Assembly: GCA_963783085.1 (NCBI GenBank)
Contig: CAWAMJ010000020.1
Span: 248,001-312,000 of the forward strand
Source of the DNA: CAVYUC01 sp963783085
Lineage (GTDB): Bacteria > Bacteroidota > Bacteroidia > Bacteroidales > Prolixibacteraceae
Direction: 5' to 3'
Length of the DNA: 64,000 nucleotides
The notes below the pieces were generated by a model, which saw nothing but the letters and a program-made list of their open reading frames with translations, was not told where the DNA came from and made no database searches. Each line of letters opens with the position of its first letter. The stretch's first letter is position 1. The translations under genes were made by a program, and so were the position numbers. Positions 8,700 to 17,270 of the stretch are shown one piece after another.

Positions 8700-9860
8700 A
8701 TGAAATTAAGCCAATACTTCCAGCCTGTCAGTTTTTCGAAAATAGGAATTAAAGAAGGCGAATCCGGTAAATATTCCACCGGGCTTGTAATAAAAAAAAC
8801 GGACGGAGATTTTCCGGGTGACCATATAGCAAAGTTTGATATCGTATTGTTCGGAGTTCCAATAGATAACGGCAGTTCATCGGGGCCATCGGCAAAAGCG
8901 CCGGATAAAATCAGGGAAAAATTGTATCGGTTGCCTTTTCCTGACAAAAACCTTAAAATCATCGATCTGGGAAATTTAAAAACAGGGAAAAATCAGCGGG
9001 ATAATTTACAGAAATTGCAGGATGTTATCGGTTATTTTATTGAATTGAATGTGGTTTCGGTAGTGATTGGCGGAAGTCAGGAATTAACTTCAGGAATATG
9101 CCTGGCATTTAAAAATAAAAAATATTTCACGCTCTCCTCTGCCGATGCGTTGCTTGATGTAAAAAAAGGCAGCGAAAAATTTTGTTCGTCCAATTATCTC
9201 ACCCGCATTTTTAGGACGTTTCCCGGAATTTTTCAATTTAGCTTACTGGCTTATCAAAGTCATTTGGTGGCGCCACAACTATTTAAAAAGAACAAAGGTC
9301 TAAACCGGCACTTGAGATTGGGATTGTTACGGGAGCAGATTTCAGAAGCCGAACCGATTCTAAGAAATTCCAATGTTTTCTCATTCGATTTCGGAGCGAT
9401 AAAAAATACAGATGCCCCCGGGAACAAGCAGGAAAATCCGAATGGTTTGCACAGCGAAGAAGCCTGTCAACTGGCAAAATACGCCGGCGCCAGCGAACGG
9501 TTAAAAGTTTTTGGATTGTTCGAAGTTGTGCCGGGAAAAGATAAAACTGCAATTTCAACAAAACTGGCAGCCGAAATGATTTGGTATTTCGCTGAGGCTG
9601 TCGGCAGAAGGCAAAAAGTTGATGAATGGAATGTTGCCGTCAATAAAACGCAGTTTAAAGTAGAATTGAACGAATTGGATAAACCAATTGTTTTTTTTCA
9701 CGAACTATCAACCGATCGCTGGTGGTTTGAAGTGGTGTCATTATCCGGAAACAGGCTATTGGTAGCATGCAGCGAAAAAGAATACCGCCAGGCAACACAA
9801 AACGAAATTCCTGAAATGTGGTTAAAATATGTCCAAAAAATAGATGAAACATCAAAATAA
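8700..9860 (+). CDS. Arginase/formimidoylglutamase-fold protein with degenerate metal site
   Basis: A 386-residue protein with the ureohydrolase (arginase/agmatinase/formimidoylglutamase) plan: FDIVLFGVPIDNGSSSGPS near the N-terminus, VVIGGSQELTSG, LSSADALLDV, NVFSFDFGAIKNTDAPG and a late GLFEVVPGKD. In active members these sites read GGDHS, DAHLD and SxDxDxxDP and bind two Mn. Here the first His is Gln, the second site is DALLD with no His, and the third has SFDFG with Gly for Asp. I infer that it has lost ureohydrolase activity. It has about 80 C-terminal residues beyond the core, including a tryptophan-rich segment. It sits between topA and the porP-gldKLMN genes, so a link to T9SS is plausible but unproven. 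The ATG at 8700 was preferred over a non-ATG at 8667 inside the terminator. Confidence 0.8.
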   Translation: MKLSQYFQPVSFSKIGIKEGESGKYSTGLVIKKTDGDFPGDHIAKFDIVLFGVPIDNGSSSGPSAKAPDKIREKLYRLPFPDKNLKIIDLGNLKTGKNQRDNLQKLQDVIGYFIELNVVSVVIGGSQELTSGICLAFKNKKYFTLSSADALLDVKKGSEKFCSSNYLTRIFRTFPGIFQFSLLAYQSHLVAPQLFKKNKGLNRHLRLGLLREQISEAEPILRNSNVFSFDFGAIKNTDAPGNKQENPNGLHSEEACQLAKYAGASERLKVFGLFEVVPGKDKTAISTKLAAEMIWYFAEAVGRRQKVDEWNVAVNKTQFKVELNELDKPIVFFHELSTDRWWFEVVSLSGNRLLVACSEKEYRQATQNEIPEMWLKYVQKIDETSK

Positions 9861-9976
9861 TACCATAATGCCTTCGTTCTTTGCTTACCGGAAAAGCAGA
9901 AGTTTGTTGTTCGGTCAATTTTTTATTTCTTTAACATAGAATGTAAAGTGAATTTATGCCGCGTATGACAGGGAGA

Positions 9977-10939
9977 ATGAAAAAAGTTTTTTCTTTTTTA
10001 TATTTGTTTTTAATAATTAATTTAGCGGCTTTTAGTCAGCAAGATCCGCAGTATACCAACAACATGTTTTATAAGTTGGGTGTGAATCCGGGTTTTGCAG
10101 GTGCAGAAGATAAAATTAATGGACTAATTCTAAATCGTTATCAGTGGGTTGGTATGGATGGCGCCCCGGAAACTCTCGTGTTTAGTGTCGATGCAGCGGT
10201 AAATGCATTTGGCGCTCCGGGTGGTTTAGGGCTGAACATCATTAGCGACGACCTTGGTTTTGAGAAAAATATTGCAGTTAATTTCGGTTATGCATACCGG
10301 GCAAATTTAAGCTTTGGGGAACTGGGCATAGGAATTTCCATGGGATTGTTGAATAAAGGATATAATACAGGCGACGACAGGTGGCGTCCTACACAGGATG
10401 TACTGGATGGCACCGAATCAAACGGTTCGGGCGACTACCTGATCCCGCAGGGAGAAGTCAGTCAGATGGCCCTCGATGCCGGTTTCGGGCTGTACCTGCA
10501 ATCGACTGATTATTTCCTGGGCGTTTCATCTACCCATTTAAATCAGCCCAATATCAGGTTCGGCGATCTTGCAACTACCTTTCTGGTAAGGCATTATTAT
10601 TTTATGGGCGGATACAATATTAAACTACCCGACCCGTTATTTGAATTACGGCCTTCATTTTTGTTCAAAACCGACATGGCAGCCTGGCAGTTGGATTTGA
10701 ACGCAAATGTGGTCTACAACGAACGTTTTTGGGGTGGAATTTCATACCGTATCAATGATGCGGTGGCACTTTTGATGGGACTGGAAATGGAAAGCGGGTT
10801 GAGAATCGGCTATTCCTTCGATTTGGTCACTTCTGCCATCGGTCGATACGGTTACGGTTCGCACGAAGTATTTATTAGTTATTCAGTGGATTTGGAGAGA
10901 AACCGAAACCAAAAGTATAAGAGTGTAAGATTTTTATAA
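9977..10939 (+). CDS. porP: PorP/SprF family outer-membrane protein
   Basis: A 320-residue beta-barrel protein with a signal peptide ending AAFSQ. The mature N-terminus QQDPQYTNNMFYKLGVNPGFAG is the hallmark of the PorP/SprF family, and the C-terminus YGYGSHEVFISYSVDL is a typical outer-membrane terminal strand. In Porphyromonas, PorP is needed for T9SS and, with PorE, links the system to the cell wall; SprF-like members help export of type B-sorted cargo. Here it is 21 bases upstream of gldK, the position of porP in porPKLMN operons, so I name it porP. The ATG at 9977 is preceded by GGGAGA; an ATG at 9956 would add seven residues. Confidence 0.88.
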   Translation: MKKVFSFLYLFLIINLAAFSQQDPQYTNNMFYKLGVNPGFAGAEDKINGLILNRYQWVGMDGAPETLVFSVDAAVNAFGAPGGLGLNIISDDLGFEKNIAVNFGYAYRANLSFGELGIGISMGLLNKGYNTGDDRWRPTQDVLDGTESNGSGDYLIPQGEVSQMALDAGFGLYLQSTDYFLGVSSTHLNQPNIRFGDLATTFLVRHYYFMGGYNIKLPDPLFELRPSFLFKTDMAAWQLDLNANVVYNERFWGGISYRINDAVALLMGLEMESGLRIGYSFDLVTSAIGRYGYGSHEVFISYSVDLERNRNQKYKSVRFL

Positions 10940-10960
10940 AGCAAGCATATTATTAGCGAT

Positions 10961-12301
10961 ATGAAAAAAATTCTTTTTATGGTGATGGCATTGTCCGGAA
11001 TTTTGGGTTTCACGAGCTGTAGTAAGTCGGGAAACGGGGAACTCGTCGGAGTGCCAAACAGATCGAAATGGAGCGAATCGCAACCTTACGGAATGGTTTA
11101 CGTCCGCAGGGGAAGTTTCAATATTGGACCGAGCGACCAGGATCCGGCTATGTCGGCTACGCAAACCAAAACAGTTTCTCAGGAAGCATTTTGGATGGAT
11201 GACACAGAAATCACAAACAACGAGTACCGCCAGTTTGTACACTGGGTGAGAGACTCAATTGCACGCAGGATGCTGGGGGACCAGTTTCCTGAATTTCTGG
11301 TTACGGAAGACCGGGAAGGAAATCCAATCGATCCGCCCCGGATTAACTGGCGCGAGAAAATCAATTGGGACGATCCCGATTACCAGATGGCCATGCAGGA
11401 TTTGTATATCCCTGAAAATGAAAGGTTTTTCGGGAAAAAGGAAGTCGACAGCCGAAAGCTTTTTTACGAGTACTGGTGGATCGACCTGCAGCAGGCTGCC
11501 AAACGTTCGAATAGCTACGATTTTGAAAATCAGAAGTACAACGGAAGCGTGTACGATGCCAACGGAGAGTTGACACCGATAGAAAACCGTTCGTCGTTTA
11601 TCATGAACGATAACGTCAATGTCTATCCCGATACACTGGCGTGGATTCGCGACTTTACTTATTCTTACAACGAACCATGGGCTACGCGGTATTTCTGGCA
11701 TCCCGGGTTCGATGATTATCCTGTAGTTGGTGTAACCTGGAAACAGGCGCTTGCATTTTGCAACTGGAGGACTAAAATTCAAACCGATTATCTTACTTCC
11801 AAACGAGAACCATCGTTGCAGGCTTATCGCCTGCCCACCGAGGTGGAATGGGAATATGCAGCACGCGGGGGAAAAGATTTCTCAATGTATCCTTGGGGCA
11901 GCTACTATGCCCGCGACGAAGAGGGCGTATTTTTAGCCAACTTTAAACCGCTGCGCGGGAATTATGTGGAAGACGGAGGAATTTCAGCTATGAAAGTCGG
12001 AAGCTACGATCCCAATGAATATGGGTTGTACGATATGGCGGGAAATGTTGCCGAGTGGACCGAAACGGCTTTTGATGAAGCAGGTTACAGCTATTTCAGC
12101 GATTTGAACCCAACATTCACATACAATGCCCGGCCAGATGATCCGCCAGTGATGAAACGGAAAGTTATCCGCGGCGGCTCCTGGAAAGACATTTCCTATT
12201 ACATCGAGGTTTCAACCCGTAACTACGAATATCAGGATTCAACTAAATCATACATTGGTTTCCGTTGCGTCCGTTCAACCTTTGGTGAAGAGTTTAATTA
12301 A
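10961..12301 (+). CDS. gldK: T9SS ring lipoprotein GldK/PorK
   Basis: A 446-residue outer-membrane lipoprotein (signal with lipobox ending FTSC) that forms, with GldN, the large periplasmic ring of the type IX secretion system. After the signal comes a formylglycine-generating-enzyme/sulfatase-modifying-factor fold: YGMVYVRRGSFNIGPSDQ, AFWMDDTEITNNEYRQFV, YRLPTEVEWEYAARGG, MYPWG, GLYDMAGNVAEWT, VIRGGSWKD, IGFRCVRS. In GldK the fold is structural rather than catalytic. It is the second gene of the porP-gldKLMN operon (34 bases before gldL). A close paralogue lies at 15914-17266. Confidence 0.95.
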   Translation: MKKILFMVMALSGILGFTSCSKSGNGELVGVPNRSKWSESQPYGMVYVRRGSFNIGPSDQDPAMSATQTKTVSQEAFWMDDTEITNNEYRQFVHWVRDSIARRMLGDQFPEFLVTEDREGNPIDPPRINWREKINWDDPDYQMAMQDLYIPENERFFGKKEVDSRKLFYEYWWIDLQQAAKRSNSYDFENQKYNGSVYDANGELTPIENRSSFIMNDNVNVYPDTLAWIRDFTYSYNEPWATRYFWHPGFDDYPVVGVTWKQALAFCNWRTKIQTDYLTSKREPSLQAYRLPTEVEWEYAARGGKDFSMYPWGSYYARDEEGVFLANFKPLRGNYVEDGGISAMKVGSYDPNEYGLYDMAGNVAEWTETAFDEAGYSYFSDLNPTFTYNARPDDPPVMKRKVIRGGSWKDISYYIEVSTRNYEYQDSTKSYIGFRCVRSTFGEEFN

Positions 12302-12335
12302 TCACATTTTTTTATACAAATTTATCAGTAATAAA

Positions 12336-13307
12336 ATGAACCTGGGAGAATTATTTAAAACAAAACGCTGGAAAACATTCATGGGCTATGTTTATGGATG
12401 GGGTGCATCAGTTGTAATGATTGGAGCGCTGTTTAAACTTCAGCACTGGCAGTACTCGGGACTTCTTCTGACAATTGGTTTGATGACAGAAGCATTCATT
12501 TTCTTTTTGTCTGCGTTTGAACCGCCACTGGATATGCCGGAATGGTCGAAAGTGTATCCTGAATTGAGGGAAGACTATGAAATGATTGATTTTGAAGAGC
12601 TCGATCAGAAAAATAAAAAAGGCCTGGATCAATTATTTTCAGGTTCAGAATTAACACCGGAACTGCTTAATAAAGTTGGCCAGGGATTGAATGATTTAAG
12701 TAACGCCGCCAGGGGGATCAGCGACATTTCATCGGCAACACTTGCCACCGACATGTATGTGAAAAATCTTGGCAATGCGTCTGAAACCATGAATACCTTT
12801 GCAGAAATTAACAGCCGGGCCAATGAATCGATTAATAATTCCGTTGGTAAGTTAATCAACTCATACTCAACTGCAGCTCAGCAAATCTCCGATGCCGGAA
12901 AAGGCGCGATTGAAAAATTAAACAGGGACGGGGAAGAATTTTCTTCAAAACTATCCGTATCCGGAAAAAAATTGGCAGACTCATTCGAACTTGCATCGAA
13001 CACAATTTCGAATGAAATGAAAAACATCAGCGACAGTTCATCGCAATATTCTGGCAATCTGGGTAAGCTGAGCAAAAATATGGAAGCATTCAACGCCGGT
13101 TTCGAGACCCAGTTAAAAGGGGTAAAAGCGCAGTTCGAAGCAAGTCAGAAGTTCAGCAGCGATTTGAACCAGATGAACCAGATCCTTGCTTCGTCGGTCA
13201 CGGAACTTGAAAAGTACAAACAAAATGCTGAACAGTTAAACAGGCATTTGGAATCGCTTAACACCATTTACGGGAATATGTTGGGCGCCATGAATTATAA
13301 AAAATAA
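12336..13307 (+). CDS. gldL: T9SS/gliding motor inner-membrane protein GldL
   Basis: A 323-residue protein with two N-terminal membrane helices (about residues 15-33 and 41-61) and a long soluble helical part rich in coiled-coil heptads. GldL pentamers with GldM dimers make the proton-driven motor. Glu52 in the second helix (GLMTEAFIFFLSAF) sits where F. johnsoniae GldL has its functionally important Glu49. The conserved N-terminus is KTKRWKTFMGYVYGWGASVV. ATG 12336 is chosen because it precedes this conserved start; the longer reading frame from 12255 overlaps gldK. The long C-terminal helical region (about residues 95-320) is typical of the longer members of the family. Confidence 0.95.
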   Translation: MNLGELFKTKRWKTFMGYVYGWGASVVMIGALFKLQHWQYSGLLLTIGLMTEAFIFFLSAFEPPLDMPEWSKVYPELREDYEMIDFEELDQKNKKGLDQLFSGSELTPELLNKVGQGLNDLSNAARGISDISSATLATDMYVKNLGNASETMNTFAEINSRANESINNSVGKLINSYSTAAQQISDAGKGAIEKLNRDGEEFSSKLSVSGKKLADSFELASNTISNEMKNISDSSSQYSGNLGKLSKNMEAFNAGFETQLKGVKAQFEASQKFSSDLNQMNQILASSVTELEKYKQNAEQLNRHLESLNTIYGNMLGAMNYKK

Positions 13308-13328
13308 TAGTTCAACTAATTATTAAGT

Positions 13329-14939
13329 ATGGGTGCTAAAAATTGCCCGGAAACCCCGAGGCAAAAAATGATAAACATGATGTACATTGTCTTGACTGCC
13401 ATGTTGGCTATAAACGTGGCGGCTGAGGTTCTGGATGCATTCAAGGTGGTAGATACCAGCCTGATGCATACCCTCAGGACAGTGGATGCAAAAAATACAC
13501 AGATATACGCATCGTTTGAACAGGCGTATGCCGAAAATGCTGAAAAGGTTGAAGAATGGAAAAATAAAGCCGACCTCGTGCGGGAGAAAACCAGCGAAAT
13601 GATTTCTTATATTTCTCAGTTGAAAGAAAATCTGGTTCGCGATTCAGGTGTTAAATTGGTGAATGAAGAAAATCCGCGTAAAAGCGATGGTTTTTATTAC
13701 ATCACAGAAGCCGGCGATACACTGGAGATTACAAAAGAAGACGATTTGAACGCACCTTCAGAATACATGATTACACAGAAACATGCAGAGGAACTGAAAG
13801 AGCAAATAACAGAATACCGAAACAACCTGGTAAATTTAGTTGAAGACGAGGATGTTGAATTAAAGGAGACGGTGTTGAATACGCTGGCAACACCAGACCC
13901 GCGAATGAACCTGAAAGAAGGGGGTGAAAATAATTCATGGGAAACAGAACGGTTTTTGAATAAACCATTGATTGCAGTTATGACCCTTCTTTCAAAAATC
14001 CAGATCGACGTAAAAAATTCCGAAGCAAACCTCATCAATTATCTTTATTCCCAAATTGATGCCGGTTCATTCAAGTTCAATAAACTGGGAGCGCGTGTAA
14101 TTGCCAATTCAAATGTAATATTGCAGGGCGACGAATATGTTGCCGAAGTTTTTTTAGCGGCAGAAGATACCACGCAGCAACCGGAGATTTTTATCAACGG
14201 CAAACCGGCAAAAGTGCAGGATGGAAAAGCAACCTACACTGTAAAAGCTTCGGAACCGGGAGTATTTAGCTGGAGCGGTTTAATAAAATATAAAACTCCC
14301 GCTGGAATCATAAAAAATTATCCTTTTGAGCAGGAATTTCAGGTTACAGAGCCCAGTGTCACTATGTCGGCAACAAAAATGAACGTGTTCTACAAAGGAT
14401 TGAAAAACCCTTTCGATGTTTCCGGTGGCGGAATACCGCGGGAAAATCTCTCTGTGACCATGACCAATGGTTCCGTCGAAAAAAGAGGTGACGGATACAT
14501 TGTTCAGCCCGACGAACTGGACGAACAGGGAAGAAGAACAACGATTTCGGTGTATGCAAATATCGGGGGAGAAAGACGATTGGTCGGATCATCCGGCTGG
14601 CGTGTAAAAAGGGTTCCTGATCCGGTGGCACAGGTAGCTGGCAGCTCAGGTGGCGCTATTCGTAAAGAACGGTTGATGATTGAAGATGGTGTAATGGCGG
14701 TGCTCGAGGATTTCGATTTCGATTTTAAATATACAGTTACTCATTTTAACATTGAAATTACCGGCCCCGGAGGATTTACCAACCGTTGGGAATCGAATTC
14801 GAACCGGTTTACAACGGAACAGAAAGCTCAGTTTGGCCGGATGAATCCGGAGAGTTTTGTGTATATAGCAGATATTAAAGCAGTTGGCGAGAATGGCGAA
14901 GTTCGCGATCTCGATCCAATTTCATTTAAAATTCAATAG
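13329..14939 (+). CDS. gldM: T9SS/gliding motor protein GldM
   Basis: A 536-residue protein with one N-terminal membrane helix (about residues 14-35, IVLTAMLAINVAAEVLDAF) and a large periplasmic part built of consecutive domains that reach the GldK/GldN ring. The cytoplasmic tip PETPRQKMINMMY contains the conserved Arg thought to interact with the GldL glutamate. Residues from about 60 to 215 are helical, followed by beta domains with GDEYVAEVFLAAEDTTQQPEIFINGK and the conserved C-terminal domain starting near VMAVLEDFDFDFKY. It lies 21 bases after gldL and 5 bases before gldN. Confidence 0.95.
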   Translation: MGAKNCPETPRQKMINMMYIVLTAMLAINVAAEVLDAFKVVDTSLMHTLRTVDAKNTQIYASFEQAYAENAEKVEEWKNKADLVREKTSEMISYISQLKENLVRDSGVKLVNEENPRKSDGFYYITEAGDTLEITKEDDLNAPSEYMITQKHAEELKEQITEYRNNLVNLVEDEDVELKETVLNTLATPDPRMNLKEGGENNSWETERFLNKPLIAVMTLLSKIQIDVKNSEANLINYLYSQIDAGSFKFNKLGARVIANSNVILQGDEYVAEVFLAAEDTTQQPEIFINGKPAKVQDGKATYTVKASEPGVFSWSGLIKYKTPAGIIKNYPFEQEFQVTEPSVTMSATKMNVFYKGLKNPFDVSGGGIPRENLSVTMTNGSVEKRGDGYIVQPDELDEQGRRTTISVYANIGGERRLVGSSGWRVKRVPDPVAQVAGSSGGAIRKERLMIEDGVMAVLEDFDFDFKYTVTHFNIEITGPGGFTNRWESNSNRFTTEQKAQFGRMNPESFVYIADIKAVGENGEVRDLDPISFKIQ

Positions 14940-14944
14940 ATATC

Positions 14945-15799
14945 ATGAAAAAGAGATTGTTTTATATTGGAATGGTAGCCGTCTTTTTGCTTGCATTAAC
15001 AAGTGAGAATACCAATGCACAAATTATTGACGGCGCTTATAAACGCACCAGCGTGTACCAGAAAAAGCCGATGCCGCTGCCTTCCGTGCGCGAAGCGGAC
15101 GTTTTTTGGTCGAAAAAGATATGGCGCATTATCGATTTGCGCGAAAAAATGAACCTCAACATGTATTATCCGACAGTACCGGATGAGGGCAGGCAAAATT
15201 TAATTACCGTTTTATTGGAAGGCGTAAAAAATGGTCAAATCACACCTTATGACGCCCGTTTGGAAGAAGAATTTAAAACACCGATGACTTACGATCAGGT
15301 AAAAGAGGTTTTTGGTGCAGAGGAAACAACCGAAGAAACCATCGATTTTGATACGGGCGAGCGTAAGCAGGTGGTTATTCAGGGAGAAATCAGGCCCAAC
15401 GAAGTGAAGCAATTCATGGTGAAGGAAGAGTGGTATTTTGATAAAGCTTCTTCTACGCTGAATGTGAGAATTATCGGTTTATGTCCGATTCGCGAATATG
15501 TCCGGGAAAATGATGCTTCCGGACAGGTACAGCGTCAGCCTGTTTTCTGGGTATATTATCCGGAAGCGAGAAACGTGCTGGCAACGAACGTTGCATTGAA
15601 TCCATACAACGGTGCACAGTCGATGACGTACGATGAAATTTTCATCAAAAGGTTGTTCAACAGCTATATTGTCAAGGAATCGAATGTGCACAACAACCGT
15701 TACATCAGCGCTTATATGAGCGGAAAAGAAGCAATGCTCGAATCGAAAAGGATTGAAAATGAAATTTTCGATTTTGAACAGGATTTGTGGGAATATTAA
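14945..15799 (+). CDS. gldN: T9SS ring protein GldN/PorN
   Basis: A 284-residue periplasmic protein with a signal peptide ending TNAQ. The conserved part includes READVFWSKKIWRIIDLREKMN, MNLNMYYP and, near the C-terminus, MTYDEIFIKRLFNSYIVKESN, all diagnostic of GldN/PorN, the partner of GldK in the periplasmic ring. It closes the operon; a strong terminator lies 21 bases downstream. Confidence 0.95.
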   Translation: MKKRLFYIGMVAVFLLALTSENTNAQIIDGAYKRTSVYQKKPMPLPSVREADVFWSKKIWRIIDLREKMNLNMYYPTVPDEGRQNLITVLLEGVKNGQITPYDARLEEEFKTPMTYDQVKEVFGAEETTEETIDFDTGERKQVVIQGEIRPNEVKQFMVKEEWYFDKASSTLNVRIIGLCPIREYVRENDASGQVQRQPVFWVYYPEARNVLATNVALNPYNGAQSMTYDEIFIKRLFNSYIVKESNVHNNRYISAYMSGKEAMLESKRIENEIFDFEQDLWEY

Positions 15800-15820
15800 T
15801 TTTAGAAAGATTATACTGAA

Positions 15821-15847
15821 GCCTTATGTACGCGTAAGGCTTTTTTT
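15821..15847 (+). terminator. Rho-independent terminator after gldN
   Basis: GCCTTA (15821-15826) pairs with TAAGGC (15835-15840), followed by seven T. It separates gldKLMN from the second gldK-like gene, which therefore probably has its own promoter. Confidence 0.8.
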
Positions 15848-15913
15848 ATCGTTACACAATTGAAGCAGGTAATTTACGTTTAACCTGAGAAAGTTACAGC
15901 AGAATGCTGCGGG

Positions 15914-17266
15914 ATGAAGAATGTTAAATTATATATCGTTGTGATTGTTGGATTGGTATTCAGTTCGTGCCAGCAGGAAATTACGCAGTACCTGCCGGGA
16001 GGCGAGCGAAAATCAGGGGACTGGTTCGAGCCATCACCATACGGCATGGTATATGTCCCGCGGGGTTCATACAACATGGGCCCGTCAGACGAGGAACTGC
16101 TTCATGACGGAACATCTTCCAAAAGGGTTTCCGTGGAATCGTTCTGGATGGACGATACCGAAATCACCAACAATGAATACCGCCAGTTTGTATTCTGGGT
16201 GCGCGATTCCATTGCCCGAAAATTATTGGGCGAAACTTATACCGACTTTTTAATCACAGAAAGCAGAAATGGTGTTCCACTCGAAACTCCGGTAATTAAT
16301 TGGTTTGAGAGAATAGAATGGAAAGACCCGGATTTCCAGGTGGCATTGGCGGATTTATATATTCCTGAAGAAGAACGATTTGCATTTCGGAAAGAAATTG
16401 ATTCACGAAAACTGATTTACGATTATTATTGGGTGGATTACCAGCAAGCTGCAAAACGCTCCAACAGCTATAATTTTGAAACACAGCGTTACGATGGAAA
16501 CGTTTTAAATCGGGAAGGAGAGGTTGTGCCAATAACCAACCGAAGCTCATTCCTGATGCACGACAGGGTTCCTGTATATCCTGATACGCTTTGTTGGATC
16601 AGGGATTTTGCCTACACTTATAACGAACCTTTTACCCAAAAGTATTTTTCTCACGTTGGTTTTGATGATTACCCGGTGGTTGGCATTAGCTGGAAACAGG
16701 CAAAAGCTTTTTGCAACTGGCGTTCCGATTTAAAGTCATCGTTTAACAAGCGTTTAAAAGAAACACCGGCGCATGATTACCGTTTACCAACGGAAACAGA
16801 ATGGGAATTAGCAGCACGCGGAGGTTTGCACAATACCATGTATCCGTGGGGAAGCTACTATACCCGCAATCAAAAAGGATGTTTTGTGGCTAATTTTAAA
16901 CCATTGCGGGGAAATTATGTTGCCGACAGCCCGACAACAACAACAGCCATGCGAACCGGTTCATTCGATCCGAACAACTATGGATTGTACGATATGGCTG
17001 GTAATGTGGCGGAATGGACCAGCAGCGCTTTTTACGAGGCGGCATATAATTTTATGAGTGATTTTAATCCGGAAATTCAGTATGACGCGAAAGCCGACGA
17101 TCCCGAACCGCTGAAACGGAAAGTGATTCGCGGCGGTTCCTGGAAAGACATTGCTTATTTTATTCAAACTTCAACGCGAAGTTATGAATATCAGGATTCC
17201 ACAAAATCATACATTGGGTTTCGTTGTGTACGGACTTCCTTCAAAAACGAACTTCAAAACCAGTAA
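15914..17266 (+). CDS. Second GldK-like lipoprotein (gldK paralogue)
   Basis: A 450-residue lipoprotein (signal with FSSCQQ) that follows GldK along its entire length: YGMVYVPRGSYNMGPSDEE, SFWMDDTEITNNEYRQFV, YRLPTETEWELAARGG, MYPWGSYY, YGLYDMAGNVAEWT, KVIRGGSWKDIAYF and the C-terminus DSTKSYIGFRCVRTSF are near-identical to those of the gldK at 10961. This similarity in both the FGE-like core and the inserted segment (DSRKLIYDYYWVDYQQAAKRSNSY) points to a duplication rather than to GldJ, which is a more distant homologue. It lies beyond the gldN terminator, so it is likely transcribed separately. It might form mixed or alternative rings with GldN; that is inference. Confidence 0.85.
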   Translation: MKNVKLYIVVIVGLVFSSCQQEITQYLPGGERKSGDWFEPSPYGMVYVPRGSYNMGPSDEELLHDGTSSKRVSVESFWMDDTEITNNEYRQFVFWVRDSIARKLLGETYTDFLITESRNGVPLETPVINWFERIEWKDPDFQVALADLYIPEEERFAFRKEIDSRKLIYDYYWVDYQQAAKRSNSYNFETQRYDGNVLNREGEVVPITNRSSFLMHDRVPVYPDTLCWIRDFAYTYNEPFTQKYFSHVGFDDYPVVGISWKQAKAFCNWRSDLKSSFNKRLKETPAHDYRLPTETEWELAARGGLHNTMYPWGSYYTRNQKGCFVANFKPLRGNYVADSPTTTTAMRTGSFDPNNYGLYDMAGNVAEWTSSAFYEAAYNFMSDFNPEIQYDAKADDPEPLKRKVIRGGSWKDIAYFIQTSTRSYEYQDSTKSYIGFRCVRTSFKNELQNQ

Positions 17267-17270
17267 ATTC

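Noticed and set aside
11255..11782. A 175-codon minus-strand open frame
   Set aside because: Antisense to gldK, whose sequence is fully conserved; a shadow frame.
15914..17266. Calling the second GldK-like gene gldJ
   Set aside because: It is much closer to the gldK in this window across its whole length than I would expect for GldJ.
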